Part shown: positions 1-12,417 of the stretch, one piece after another
How positions within the stretch are numbered: position 1 is the first letter of the stretch
How the letters are laid out: each line of letters begins with the position of its first letter
Assembly: GCF_000699445.3 (NCBI RefSeq)
Contig: NC_067197.1
Span: forward strand, 32,223,809-32,287,808
Reading direction: 5' to 3'
Source: Schistosoma haematobium
Lineage: Eukaryota > Platyhelminthes > Trematoda > Strigeidida > Schistosomatidae
DNA: 64,000 nucleotides
Notes under the pieces: generated by a model
Told to the model about the DNA's origin: nothing
Database searches by the model: none
The model's input: only the letters and a program-made list of their open reading frames with translations
Translations under genes and position numbers: made by a program

Positions 1-750
1 CACATGTGTTGACTTACGTATACCATCAATTTTTTTATTCATAAACCATTTGACAGCAAAGAATTCCTCTGAAATGATGAAAATAAAAATGGATGTTTAA
101 ATATGTGCATAACGAATATATATCACTTTCATTAAATGAAAGATTTAACACGGACTACATGTTCATGCAAGTTATGATCTTCATTCTGAGATTCATTGAA
201 CCGATATAGTCAAATACTCAAGTACCTCTCATGAGGAAAGTTCTAGAAATATTATCACCTTCATCCGTATGATAAATGTCTCAATCCATTCAACTAAGAA
301 GAATGTTTTACTTCCGTAGCATCTGTTCTAGGAGATTTAGACTGTGGTACATACTAATAATATCTAACTGACAATACCCATATAATAACATTTTCTGGGA
401 TTCTGTTATTAACCAGTTCTGATAACTCATCAAAAACGGATGTTTTCAACCTTGTTGTTCTAGGTGTTCTAGTTCGAGTTAACCATCTTATGATAACAGA
501 ATATTACTAATCTTTCATTGCTCAGCTGTTTCAAGAAGTGCCTGTATTGAAATTTGGTAATAGTACGAATGTGATTGCAAAGATCGAGTCCAAAACTCGA
601 TTATAAACAAACAGCAAATGCAAAAGCAAACAGTAAATGCCAGAAAAGTATTGGAAGAAATGAAATATGACTTGATAGTTCATAGATTTCAATAATTCAA
701 AATGACGTCTCTCACGACATCGCTTATTCTCGCACATGTGATAAGTCCGG
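1..750. other. Unassigned flank
   Basis: AT-rich sequence with only short open frames on either strand. I see no splice-bounded exon, RNA gene or recognisable transposon. It lies downstream (3') of the predicted minus-strand gene that ends at 751 and would contain its 3' UTR. Confidence 0.4.
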
Positions 751-1995
751 TTAATTTAGTCTACAAAGACGTATCGTGTCTATGTCGATATCTACTATCT
801 TGTAGTCTTGATAGACTGTAGAGTTGGTAATTAGCACTCGTACAATAACATCACTTGTTTTGTCATTTCTACTCTTCCAATGTGTTTGTATGTTGAGGTG
901 AATCTCTGTTTTGTTTAATATTATCACATGATGGTAATCAAAAGGTGTTGTGAAACACACATGTTCTGGCACGACAATCACACAAACAAAACAATCATCG
1001 TGTGTTGATAAGCTCTTGTGTAATAGTCAAGTAAAATAGAGAATAATGTATGTAAAATGAAGTGTGGGAATAAGTAACGAAACAAATTATAACTGAATAA
1101 TACAAAAACTCACTCTTATCCAAAATCTGAAATACAGGATTTATTTTGGTTGGTATAAAAGGTTCAATATATCCGAGGTATCCGTTTCCGTGCATACCTA
1201 TGCCATCTGTATTTATTTATTGGAAACATGAAACATGATTGATTATTTAACATTGAATGTAATAAACTGAAGACTTAAATGAATTGCATGAACTGCATCT
1301 GGATTGCTATAAAGCATCACATTATCGACACAATTTGAAGAAGAAAGGATATCCAAAGAATTATTGCATGTCTCTAGGAGTATAAAACTAATTCAATAAA
1401 GAAATGGAATCAGCTTGGATTCATGGACAAAAATGTTATGAAGAAAATTAAGTTATAATTCGAGGTCAAAGAAAATTATTGACTTACCAGGAGCAATAGT
1501 GAGATATTCGACCTGACTACTGTAATATTTAAACCGCAGTTTCGGTTTTACTGTCTAAAAAACCGTAAACATAGAGACAAGTACCTTCATCACAAAATGT
1601 ATTGGACTTACGTAAGGATCAGTGCGTTCATCCGAACTTGTACTCAGAGGTAGATAAAACGGATCATTACTGATTCTCTGCAAATACATGTAATGCTGAG
1701 ACTGAGTATGTGTATAACGATCAAATTGATTACTTACATATCGATAATAATTATTTTCAAAAGTTACATTTTCCAAGGTCGTCCATTCAGGTTGTTTACA
1801 GACATCCTGGCATTCGGGGAACTCGGCAAGGCAGATGATAATTAGAAAAAATGACATCGATTGAGAAGATAAAATGTTGTGTCTAAAATGGTTCAGATGA
1901 AATAGACAACGTTATCTCATTGTATCGATTTTCAATTTGAATTAGTATGTTCAGTCAACACTCACCTCATCTTCTTGTTCAAAGTAGTAAGTCAT
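751..1995 (-). CDS. Predicted five-exon gene of unknown function
   Basis: Read on the minus strand, five open segments join with compatible phases and GT-AG introns: 1995-1966 (30 nt), 1806-1612 (195 nt), 1554-1488 (67 nt), 1206-1114 (93 nt) and 965-751 (215 nt). They total exactly 600 nt, about 199 residues plus stop. Donors are GTGAGT, GTAAGT, GTAAGT and GTGAGT. Introns are about 159, 57, 281 and 148 nt, small as in many fluke genes. An alternative acceptor for exon 2 at 1821 (after a pyrimidine tract) adds five residues in frame. A TATATAAA-like box lies at 2017-2024, unusually close to the ATG. I do not recognise the product. Residues encoded across exons 2-4 (a Tyr-rich stretch, then LTIAPDG and GYIEPF) faintly recall the extracellular region of plexin-domain-containing (TEM7-like) proteins, which is a weak guess. 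No signal peptide is visible in exon 1. The apparent leader MSFFLIIICLAE just upstream of exon 2 is better read as the intron pyrimidine tract. Confidence 0.5.
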
Positions 1996-2029
1996 ATTTG
2001 AATAAAACGTGTCAGGTTTATATAGAATT

Positions 2030-3955
2030 TTGAAGTGTAAGGTCGTTTACTACTGATTCGATGATTCAAACTGACCATTCAGACAAATATATGTGGTAAA
2101 ATCGTATGTTCATTGTCAACCAATCATAGATGTAGATGAGACCATCTTTATTCAATATTTTTCTGTCTGTTGAGAACATGAGCTGAAATTTATTCACAGT
2201 TGTTTGAAATTCCTGATACCTATTGAATTTTATTTTAATAAAAGCATTCTGTCAAACGATTGCGTAAGTCGTTTAATATGAAATGGCAAGTTGTGAACAA
2301 AACCACATCCATTCTAGTTGTCCATCATATTGCACTGCTGACTGTTAATAGATTTCGGGAATATTTACGTCTGGGTAATAAATACAAACAGTTTTCTTTT
2401 CTTGGTACAATAGGGGTGTTTCATTTTAGAAAGATCTCGACACTAAACAAAATGTCATTTTCTCAGGTATTACAGTCTGTAGTCGAACAAACAGGTGTAC
2501 TGTAATTGCGTGAATTTATCAACATCAAAATTGTGTTCAATGATACATTGCTCGTTCCATGTTGTTCATCATGATCTAATTACCAGAGGAAAACATATCA
2601 GCGTATGTTTTAGTGTCAATCAGCAATTGTTCTCAGGAAGAGTATGAGTCAGATTATAAACTGCTTAATGTGATGTCTCGTTATGCCCACATGTGTTTTT
2701 TACATACTGTTGTTATGAAGTATGTTGCAAGTACACAGTATGGCTTACTGCATGATTTTGTCGTTATGCGATGTCAACTAATACAGCTTGTCAATTCTTG
2801 CATATAGCCTAATGCTCCGTACTTTTCTCCATTATCCATTCATGAGCGTTGGAGAAAGAGACTTTGATGTATTGCGGAGAGGGCTTGAGGCAGTTAGCAA
2901 GGAGTGCGGAGAACCTTTTGAGGTCATTATCATTAGGACTGTAGATAAACATTTATGTCTAGCTAAATCGTGACAGGTGTCCTCTTATCAGGTACTAACC
3001 ACCTATTTCATTTATATGTCTCTCTTTATATATCTTTTGTTAGAACGAGACAATAATGCATTAGAATCCATGTATACAAGCAAAAGTATAAGAATCCTAC
3101 AATACCTTATCTGGATAGAATATACTCTTAGTTTTTCAATGTAATTTTGTGATGACAGCACAAATGATCGTCATGTTTTGAATGTTAAACACTACCATTC
3201 GTTTACTTAATGAATGAAGTTTTCTCAAAAGTCCTTTCAACAACTTGTCGATTACATGAGGTGTACTTCAGTGTTTTTCATTAATTCAGAAGAAGATTAT
3301 TCTTGTTTAAATGATCTCTTTCTTCCTCATTACATCTTCAACGGAGACTAATATACTCCTCCTACTTATTACCAATATGTGAATATTTCAATGTCGAACA
3401 TAAGATTGTGCTCAGCGCTTCAACGATAATCAGTTTCGACAAAAAACGAAAATGTGCAAGCTATCAAGTGTACATAAACAGGATTTCATCAGATTTATAA
3501 TGTTCATTGTAGCTTATGAATTTTACTATGGTCAGCTTTATAAAGGGAAATTCAGCTACACTTATTCATAATTTTATCATGGGGGAACAGAATTAACCAG
3601 ATAAACAAGCTGAACAAGAATAAAAACACTACTCGTTAAGTTCAAGCGTATGAATGAATTGCTTGCATATTTGCTTACCTACTTATGACATCTGAGATTG
3701 TAGAAAACAGACTGTCCAGATTATCTAAAAGCGTATTTTGAACATTTTTCCCTAGTGAGCAACTCAATCAGCGAATTTTCAACGATCAACAGATGCTTGG
3801 AACCGCCTAAATTTATATCAACCCGTATATGCACTGAAGGCACAAATGGTGATGTGCTGGAAAGAATTGATTCAAACCTATGTCAAATGACTGTGATAAA
3901 TAGTATTTGTCAGATAGAAAGCGATATATGATTTCACTTCCGTATTATCAGACGT
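2030..3955. other. Intergenic, unassigned
   Basis: Mostly AT-rich with no recognised element. One 61-codon plus-strand frame at 2788-2973 has somewhat more gene-like codons in its second half (from the internal MSVGERDFDVLRRG on) and follows a pyrimidine-rich AG. It has no good donor before its stop, so I do not call it a gene. Confidence 0.35.
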
Positions 3956-3959
3956 TGAT

Positions 3960-4550
3960 TGTTCGCTGTTTTATTTGTTTACATTTTTTGTATTCTCTCT
4001 TTTGAAATATTTAACACTCATCTCCTGCATCTCTATGTTACTCGACACCATAATCTGTTCGACGGCTGAAACATATAGCTCAGGTGGTTTACAAGGTAAC
4101 ATTGTCCATCACGATCATACTATCCTGGATGAACAGTAATAATTTGACTGGAACACAACACGTGCTTCATATGTACTCTTGAAAATCTATTGAACCTGTA
4201 CGATTCAGTGAGGAATATGTATCTGTATATCACATATCATCATCACATCTACTATTTCAGTACATTTAATCTAATGTGCCTTTACACTCAAGAAATATTT
4301 TTCTAAAAATAAAAGTGATGATGATATTATTAGTGTACACTATCGGAGAGTGTGATTTTTATATGGCGTCAGTCTGTTGACCTCAGTTGTTGTTTGTAGA
4401 AACGTCAATGTATGTACTTCTTTGTTGTTTATCACCATGTTCTATCTAAATAATCAAAATTATATGATTTTCTCTTTTGTGTAATGTGCTAAATATAAAT
4501 CTTGAATATCATAAGGAATGTCGTTTACTAATGATGCTCTTATATGACAG
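3960..4550 (+). repeat. Old diverged copy of module a
   Basis: This aligns by eye, with many substitutions and small gaps, to the plus-oriented a arm (compare 9080-9680). Shared landmarks are GTGTACACTAT next to a GATGATGAT run, TGACCTCAGTTGTTGT, and AATCTTGAATATCATAAGG. It is far more diverged than the six arms of the young palindrome. It sits about 100 bp outside the palindrome's left end in the opposite orientation to the adjacent arm, so the module family predates the palindrome. Confidence 0.75.
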
Positions 4551-4645
4551 ACCGTCATTTACGCCCACGAAACAAAGTTGAATGAAATTTCTATTTTGCA
4601 GGTGAGTACTATTTTTCTAAAGAGAGATTCAAGTGAAAACGAGTA

Positions 4646-5721
4646 GGACTGTCTTGAAGTTCAACGGTTTTTTGAAAACCAAATTCCTTACACACTCACA
4701 CACAAATCCAAGGGTGATTTCGCTAGGTATATTATAGATAATCACGTTATTTTGAGAGACAATTCACTTAGCAACTTCACCGGCGATGAAATCGATATCA
4801 GGTTGTAATTTCAAGTCCTTCAGGAACTACATCCACTAACAGTAGCATTTTGAGTGGCGATAGTGTATGTATTTCTTGGATCACACGAGGAGTTTTGGAT
4901 TCTTCAGAAGCGCGAATAAACTGAATTGACCTTCACCAAACACCAAGAAACCCGCATTCACGGATTTCTCCCGACAGACTACAAACAGCGAACACTACCT
5001 ACCCTAATCAAAATATCTACCCAATAACACCAACTAAATATGCGAATTCGGATACATCGACAGAGACAAAGGATCATTACTAAGCGACATTCCTTATGAT
5101 ATTCAAGATTTATATCAGGCTCATCATACAAAAGAGTAAACCATATCGTTTAATTAATTAGTTAAAATATTGTGGTAAACAACAATTTAGTACAATCATT
5201 AACATTTCTAAATACAACAACTGAGGTCATCAGACTGATGTTTCTCAAAATCACACTCTCACATAGTGTACACTATTGTTATCATCATCATTTGTGTTAA
5301 CCTTGAGAAATATGTTTCATATGTGAAAACGCATATTAGATTAGAAGAACACAAATAGTAAATGTGATGATTCTATGTGACATTCAAACACGTATTCCTG
5401 ACTGAATCGTCAAGTAACAGTCGTTTATGTGAACAGATTTGAGAGGACGAAAGTAGTGCATGTTGTGTTCATGTCAAAGTGATACGGTTCATCGAGAATA
5501 ACATCTTCTTGTTGAACATTATTATCTTCTAGATCACTTCAACCATACTTTCTAGCTGTGAAACTCACTATAGTCTTGAGTTAAATAGAGGTGTAAGAGC
5601 TGAGTGTCCAGTTGACCATAATAGATACGACAAAATGAAAACAATTAATGCAACGAATAACCAGTGATAATGAATGTGGTACTAAAATCACTCACCACTA
5701 TCTCACTTAGTATCACCAATT
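4646..5721 (-). repeat. Module a, left arm of C-I (about 1.08 kb)
   Basis: Near-exact reverse complement of 9031-10105. Homology to the other arms starts at GGACTGTCTTGAAG (4646) and ends at the sequence next to AATTGG (5721). This is the outer left end of the palindrome: the T module that adjoins other a copies is absent here. Variants such as the CACCGGCG site near 4783 are shared with its partner at 9031-10105. No coding potential recognised. Confidence 0.9.
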
Positions 5722-6910
5722 AGCACGTTGAAGACAATGAAGAGGCATAAAATCATAATATGTCCATTACTCAATCGAGGTTAATGAAGCCGTAGAAACT
5801 CGGCAGTAAATTATGGGCGAATTCTGAAAACTGGAATGGAGTATAATTATATGTATTCTTATTGTATAAGTGTCCAGCAATTCGATTACGTATATTCACA
5901 TCCTTCTTATTGTAAGTTTTCTTTCGATCCACAGACCATTATAATATGATTTACTTTCAAAAAGTTTTAGGTCTCGATGAGCATAATGAATGGTAACTTT
6001 GGGATCCATTCATGGACCAATACTATGAGTATATATTTTTATCGTATAATCGTTAAATAACTAAACTATTCATAATCATATTCTTCTTATTATAATCCTA
6101 ATTTTGACCTATGAACCATTATTATACGTTTTACCATTCTTGAATTATGTCCAGTCTATTAGTCACTGCCTCCCACATTCACAGCCACTTTTGGTCAGAT
6201 AATGTACAAATGTTATTTTCTATTTTATGGTACGTTGTGGTCTGCTTGATTGGTGTATATACACCTACTATGTTTGAAATACATGATTCATATTTCAGAA
6301 GCAGAGATTAGCGTCTTGGACTTTAATGGCTGGGCTAGGCGGAAAGCAGGACCAATCAGAACTCTAGGCTGCTCGCACATGTTTTATGCCACACTGTTTC
6401 GTTCGATAATTCACTGCTTCTGATTGGCGGTATCATTAGGTATACATTAACAGGGCACACAGTCCAGAAGTTATAACACAAGGTTATGCCCACAACCATG
6501 TTCTTTGTATTTTCATAGCTTATACTCATTCAGATATGTTGAAAAAGATGAAACGTATTAGGACATTTATCCAGCATTTACTCCATCTCATTCAGTAATT
6601 TGTACGTCATTCATAGTATTCTGACTTGTTTTTACATTACTGTCCTTCAATTTATCTAATCCATATTTATTTCTGATCATTAATCTTACAATTCCATTCA
6701 ATACGTAGAGCTATTAAAATTCACATGTTATTCTTTTCTCAGCGATAGGTATCGCTGTACATCTGACCGGATTTCGGATGAATAAGCTGGATAATATAAC
6801 TGTGGAAACTGAAGAGAATGACAAAACGTTCATTTATTTTGTACAGTTTGAGCTACTATAAACATATTTCTGTTAAAGTCTGTGAAAGCCACTTCATTTG
6901 GAATGCTTTA

Positions 6911-7588
6911 TGTTAGATCCATTTTGAAGATTTTTGTGTGTGAAAATCCCTCCTGTATACACTTGCAGTTTGTTCCTACTGATTCCTTTAGTTGTACATT
7001 TTGTTAGTCGTTTTGATTATATTTGACTTGTTAATATTTGTATTTCATTAGAGTTTCTATTTTTCTTACGCCTTCACTAAGTTTTCGTGTTTCTTCCTGA
7101 ATTGCATTTATGTTGTTTGACATGATACTTAGTCTTGGCAGCAGATATATTGGTTTGTTCCTCCTCTTGATTGTGTTGCTTGTATTGACTGGAATTGTGC
7201 CTTTCATTGACTGTGAATTGAGGCATTCTTTCAGAATTGGAAACACTCTGTGTTATAAAGCAACCAAATATTATCTTTTGAATGAATCTGTGCGTGATCT
7301 AGCCAGACAGGATAGAATAACACTGATTTGTTGTGATTGGTAGTTTTCTCGCATCCTTTATCAACTTCGTTATTTATTGTAATCTAGATCTGATTAATTG
7401 AACAATTATTGGTTGAATAGCTGGGTGATCATATTTGTTTAGGTAACGATGTGCATTCAACTTTATGATGAATATTAGAACCGTCATTTTACCCAATTAC
7501 TTTGTTTTTGACTTTAATCGGGCAAGGGCGCGTATCTAACCCACCTAGACAGCTATTCTTCAGTCCAAACCTTTGTTTGGATCTTTCA
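6911..7588 (+). mobile_element. Solo LTR related to the BEL/Pao element, copy I
   Basis: Begins TGTTAGATCC and ends GGATCTTTCA. It aligns throughout with the LTRs of the BEL/Pao element at 12418-18621, including TAGATACGCGCCC and the (T)TACCTAAACAAATAT block, but is clearly diverged. Flanks CTTTA and GTTTA are a 5-bp target duplication with one mismatch. Both strands carry 70-77-codon frames (7031-7246, 7110-7343) that are LTR sequence, not genes. The same insertion occurs in all three C copies, so it predates the duplication. Confidence 0.82.
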
Positions 7589-7925
7589 GTTTATATGAAA
7601 TAGCTACATTAGCTGGCATTGAGCATAAACATACGTCATTATAATAGCTACTAAAATATATGATTGTTGGTTGACATTTGCATTTTGAATTATTCTAATT
7701 CAAACATAGAATTATTCATTGAATAACATTAAGGTTGAATGAAGAAAGCTAACGTTCTATGTATGACATATTTTGCAACGTAAAACTTGTCGTCGTACTA
7801 TATTTTAGTCTTCATTCGTTCATCTTAATAGTTTCTACCTTCCAAGTTTCATTGAGAAACCATAATGTCACAAGAGAACAGTAAATTAAAAAAGTGATCT
7901 AAACGCCTTAGAATTATCAGCATTG

Positions 7926-8068
7926 GGTTGTGGAGATTTGTCAGAGTTTGATGGAGTTCACGGATCGATGAATGTTAGATCACCATTGGAAACCTGGAGG
8001 CATTTGATAGCAGTTTAGTCCTAGTATGGGACTCTTCAGCAGTGCGCATCCACGACCTGTCACTCCGT
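7926..8068 (-). mobile_element. Decayed SINE with dead hammerhead, copy in C-I
   Basis: On the minus strand this matches the 3' half of the tRNA-headed SINEs near 50-52 kb: a CTGAAGAG core, a CCCATACTAGGAC stem II, then the CCAGGTTT tail. The conserved GAAA is TAAA here and the cleavage triplet region has changed, so the ribozyme is predicted dead. The tRNA-like head is missing. Confidence 0.65.
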
Positions 8069-9030
8069 ATGTGTGCACAAATATTTCCGTAACATCCTGA
8101 AAACTCGTTTTAAGCACAGAATTCTGGTTAGTATATTCCTGAGCAGTTTCAAGTAATCTTGTACTTATAAAATACCTTGAAAAACAAACTTGGTTAATTT
8201 TATCAAGTTTCTATTATAGAAAATTGAGTTTAGTTTTAACCGACTAAACCTCCAAAATATAATCACTTGACATCTCCAGATAAACAAATTTTATTCTGTG
8301 TCACCATAGTTCACCGATAATGAGGAAGCATTTCGTGCCAACAATTTAAAACACTAAATATTATCTCACGTGGATGATGAACTCGTGTCAATGTCACTCA
8401 AGTTGTTTGCTTTATAATCACGAAAACGACTTATTTTATACACAAAACAACTTGGTAATGACAACTGTGATGGAGTACATGAATTTTCCGTTCTGACCTG
8501 TTGATAGCCGAGTTCAAATATGATAGCTTTGCTCAATTTCCACTGAAAGCTGAAAGGAAGTAGTAGTACTCTGTGGCGAAATAGAGGGTTTTTACAAAAC
8601 TATGGAAATGAAGTGAAACGGGCAAAAATGAGAAACTCAGTTTTTGATGCTCTGAGTATGGGGAGTAATTCGGTCCGTCCTCTATCCTCAGGAGACATGA
8701 GACTATGCACTGAAGAAACAACTCATGACGAGCTGAATATAATCCGACAAACCCGTCTGAAGTATGAGTTGAAATTTCACCATTCTATCTATTAATTATT
8801 ACCTCACATAATAGAATGTTATTCATTATTTCGACTCAATATCATATCAGTTCTTCCAATTGAATGAGTTCGAATATCTTTGCTATTTTTGTAAAACTTC
8901 TCTGAATAACCAGAGGCTACTAGCCGTCCAATAAATCACACATAAAACCCACTGTATAGCTTCATCTACCCATATCGTCAGGAAGGAAACTTGAGTCATT
9001 TAAACGTCGTCATTCGTTTCAGTGCTAGTG

Positions 9031-10105
9031 AATTGGTGATACTAAGTGAGATAGTGGTGAGTGATCTTAGTACCACATTCATTATCACTGGTTATTCGTT
9101 GCATTAATTGTTTTCATTTTGTCGTGTCTATTATGGTCAACTGGACACTCAGCTCTTACACCTCTATTTAACTCAAGACTATAGTGAGTTTCACAGCTAG
9201 AAAGTATGGTTGAAGTGATCTAGAAGATAATAATGTTCAACAAGAAGATGTTATTCTCGATGAACCGTATCACTTTGACATGAACACAACATGCACTACT
9301 TTCGTCCTCTCAAATCTGTTCACATAAACGACTGTTACTTGACGATTCAGTCAGGAATACGTGTTTGAATGTCACATAGAATCATCACATTTACTATTTG
9401 TGTTCTTCTAATCTAATATGCGTTTTCACATATGAAACATATTTCTCAAGGTTAACACAAATGATGATGATAACAATAGTGTACACTATGTGAGAGTGTG
9501 ATTTTGAGAAACATCAGTCTGATGACCTCAGTTGTTGTATTTAGAAATGTTAATGATTGTACTAAATTGTTGTTTACCACAATATTTTAACTAATTAATT
9601 AAACGATATGGTTTACTCTTTTGTATGATGAGCCTGATATAAATCTTGAATATCATAAGGAATGTCGCTTAGTAATGATCCTTTGTCTCTGTCGATGTAT
9701 CCGAATTCGCATATTTAGTTGGTGTTATTGGGTAGATATTTTGATTAGGGTAGGTAGTGTTCGCTGTTTGTAGTCTGTCGGGAGAAATCCGTGAATGCGG
9801 GTTTCTTGGTGTTTGGTGAAGGTCAATTCAGTTTATTCGCGCTTCTGAAGAATCCAAAACTCCTCGTGTGATCCAAGAAATACATACACTATCGCCACTC
9901 AAAATGCTACTGTTAGTGGATGTAGTTCCTGAAGGACTTGAAATTACAACCTGATATCGATTTCATCGCCGGTGAAGTTGCTAAGTGAATTGTCTCTCAA
10001 AATAACGTGATTATCTATAATATACCTAGCGAAATCACCCTTGGATTTGTGTGTGAGTGTGTAAGGAATTTGGTTTTCAAAAACCGTTGAACTTCAAGAC
10101 AGTCC
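9031..10105 (+). repeat. Module a, right arm of C-I
   Basis: A 1075-bp reverse complement of 4646-5721, continuing directly into module T. It starts AATTGGTGATACTAAG and ends CAAGACAGTCC. No coding potential recognised. Confidence 0.9.
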
Positions 10106-12126
10106 ATATGAATGTATTCGCTCTAATGTAATGCGCCATATGTAGATTTACCCTATCTTGTTTAAATTCGATTCACGTTTATTTGTTGAATAGCTGAAGG
10201 GATCCGAACGGCTATTCAGTACACTAACAAAGTTTAGGATTGGTCGTATCGTCTCGCATGAAACCGCAGTAGCGTACCTCAAACGAACATAATGCTGTTG
10301 AGATTACAACAAATCCTTCCTCATCAGCATGAGGACCCACTTATGCTGTTAAACTGTCTCATGTTCGCCAACACTCTGAATTACCAACGAAGAATGCTAA
10401 ATTGCCTCAAATGTATGTAGTGACCTCAGGCAACCAATGCATGTACAATGGCGACATTAATTCGAAATCTTTCAGCAAAACATTAGAAACTCATGCCCAA
10501 CTACCTAGTTCTAGCGTGAAAGCTCTTAAAAACAGTTAAGACTAATACGTCTATACCATGTTATAAGAAAGTATATACAGAACCTTCTGGTTCCAGACCT
10601 AATCGCAAGAATATTACAATGTCTTTAGCGTACAATAATTTGCACACCGACATCATGTTTTACCTTAATAATAATTGAGGTGGCTATATGATCAGAATTC
10701 GTTCAAACGTCGTACAAGACGGACACCATCACCGTCGTGTAAGCAGGGCTGATTTAGGAAAGACCGCAGAATACCAACGTGTCTCCAAAAGTTCGGGTAA
10801 TTTGGATGAGTTGATAGTCAATGCATTTACACATGCATCCGCTCCAAACTACAATACTTCAAGGGATTCATGTTGCCCTAGAATGAACTGGGTTGCCGGT
10901 AGTTGTCAGTCATGATGAATTTCCGCTAACCATTAACATACACTTCTGGTCGCAGTGAGAGTGATAATATACTTGATCTAATATTTAATAGAGATGTCAT
11001 CCCACTACCTGTACAATTATACAATGAGTTGAAGAACAGTGAAAAGAAAGTAGTTCTCTGTGCCCTCCCTATCCATCCCTCTCATAACCGAGCCAGACAA
11101 AACTCCGTCCATATACGTACTATAAGCATGCTGACTGGGACGTCCTCAGCCCACTGGTTAACTTCTCTGACTTGGATAACTTTTTCTCATGTATAGGTCT
11201 CTAGGATGCCATCGACACATTCTATCTGATCGTCAGCTCGCGACAGTTGAGCAAATAACAATAGTTTTTAACCAAATTAGAGAGAAGCACAGGTTAAAAG
11301 CCATTATTGAGTTGCTGTTAGCAATTAATGCCAGCTCAGAAGTGCAAAACGTAATTCTCCTTTTCAATAAACGCGTTAAAGCAACTCATCATTTTCATTT
11401 GCGATGCATCCTGTATAACAGCACCTTCATATACGCCCCTAAAATTATAGCAGACCTCTTCAGTGGTATTTATACGAATGGTAATAATTACTGAGTGGCA
11501 CTGAGTCAAGAGTTATGTGGGTGACTAGTAACTGGTAAATGGGCACAGAATACATATGTGCCACACAATTTACTTGTTTTTTGCGTGAGCTGTGATGCTG
11601 CTTGCTTGCACAAGGCAGTGGAGAAACGTCAGGTGATGCAGTCCCATGGTAGCCGTTGATCGATGATTGGTTCATACACCATTTGTTCCCTCACGACCTT
11701 GGAGCCCATGTGCACCACTTATCCTTACTGTTGAGAAACCGCATATTATTGAACCACGTTAGAGATAAGATTGACATGAACAATTATCGGCCCATAAACA
11801 TTGCTGCAATCATCTCTAGGATTATTAGAAAAATTGTTAGTGACGAACTTTCTAACTAACTACTCGCTGAGAAATTATCAATGATTCTCATAATCGATTT
11901 CTGGAAGTCGATCTTGTAATACTTGCCACTTTGACTTCTTTAATTTGGTGTTGTCTCAACGTAACCAATGATATCTTGTCTAAATGCTATACTTTGACAT
12001 TTCTAAAGTTTTCACATCGTTAGTCACCAACTTGTTGTAGATAAACGTGCTCATTACGGGGATCAAAACGTTCTGCTTTCCTAGATTGCTAAATTGTATC
12101 AGTATGAAGCTTAATAAAGTTGCACA
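10106..12126 (+). pseudogene. Module T copy 1: decayed CR1-like LINE
   Basis: Conceptual translation across frames shows the order of a CR1-type ORF2. First come endonuclease remnants (a MNWVAG tract at 10688-10915, then SDNILDLIFNRD near 10950). Next is the linker before the reverse transcriptase (frame 11189-11494, with HLRCILYNSTFIYAPKIIAD). Then RT start motif NYRPIN (about 11795), and a decayed LDFSKAFD-like FDISKV segment near 11995. Stops and frameshifts throughout mean it cannot be functional. A stretch at about 11583-11722 matches the 5' part of the LINE at 56290-57661 and looks like a nested fragment. T lies between arm a and segment Y and forms part of the inverted-repeat arms. Confidence 0.75.
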
Positions 12127-12412
12127 CATTTCACAGTACGATAGTACATACATCCTTTCCTCACCACAAATGTCACAATTTTTTCATACCCTGGACACAA
12201 TTTTATCCAAATTCTGATGGTTACACTGAGCCCTTCCCTCTCCCAACGTCAGACTGCTATTCACTAAGCTTCCGAGTTTAGGCTTGTTCAACTTTTTTAA
12301 TAGGTAGCAAAAAGCCTAGAATGTACAAATGTTATTAGAGACTGATCAACAATGTGCATTAACAACAACGACAGAATGATAGAAACGTTTGCAGACATTG
12401 ATTTATTCAGTT

Positions 12413-12417
12413 GTAAC
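12413..12417. repeat. Left target-site duplication of BEL/Pao element
   Basis: GTAAC directly precedes the LTR and recurs at 18622-18626. The uninterrupted site is visible in the mirror copy near 38185, which reads TTGTAACAACGAACC on the complement and proves the insertion. Confidence 0.93.

Larger units (their letters stand above)
5722..9030 (+). repeat. Module C, copy I (plus orientation)
   Basis: A 3309-bp segment between inverted a arms. It is collinear with the reverse complement of 28076-31944, except that 560 bp present there (28678-29237) are missing. It contains a 678-bp solo LTR (6911-7588) and a decayed SINE (7926-8068). Short frames inside it (for example 8613-8795) are kept in other copies only because the copies are recent. 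No host gene recognised. Confidence 0.88.

Noticed and set aside
4593..4612. Splice-like TTTTGCAGGTGAGT near 4600
   Set aside because: Acceptor and donor overlap with no open exon on either side.
7031..7343. Overlapping 71- and 77-codon frames on both strands, also at 30323-30635 and 44206-44518, conserved in three places
   Set aside because: They lie wholly inside a solo LTR. Conservation reflects recent duplication, not selection.
8613..8795. 60/62-codon frames on both strands in C modules
   Set aside because: Same reason: short, no motif, and C-III has the frame interrupted by a solo LTR.
10688..11859. Three small 'genes' (75, 101, 67 codons) conserved in four places
   Set aside because: Together with out-of-frame neighbours they spell a decayed CR1-like LINE in correct domain order.
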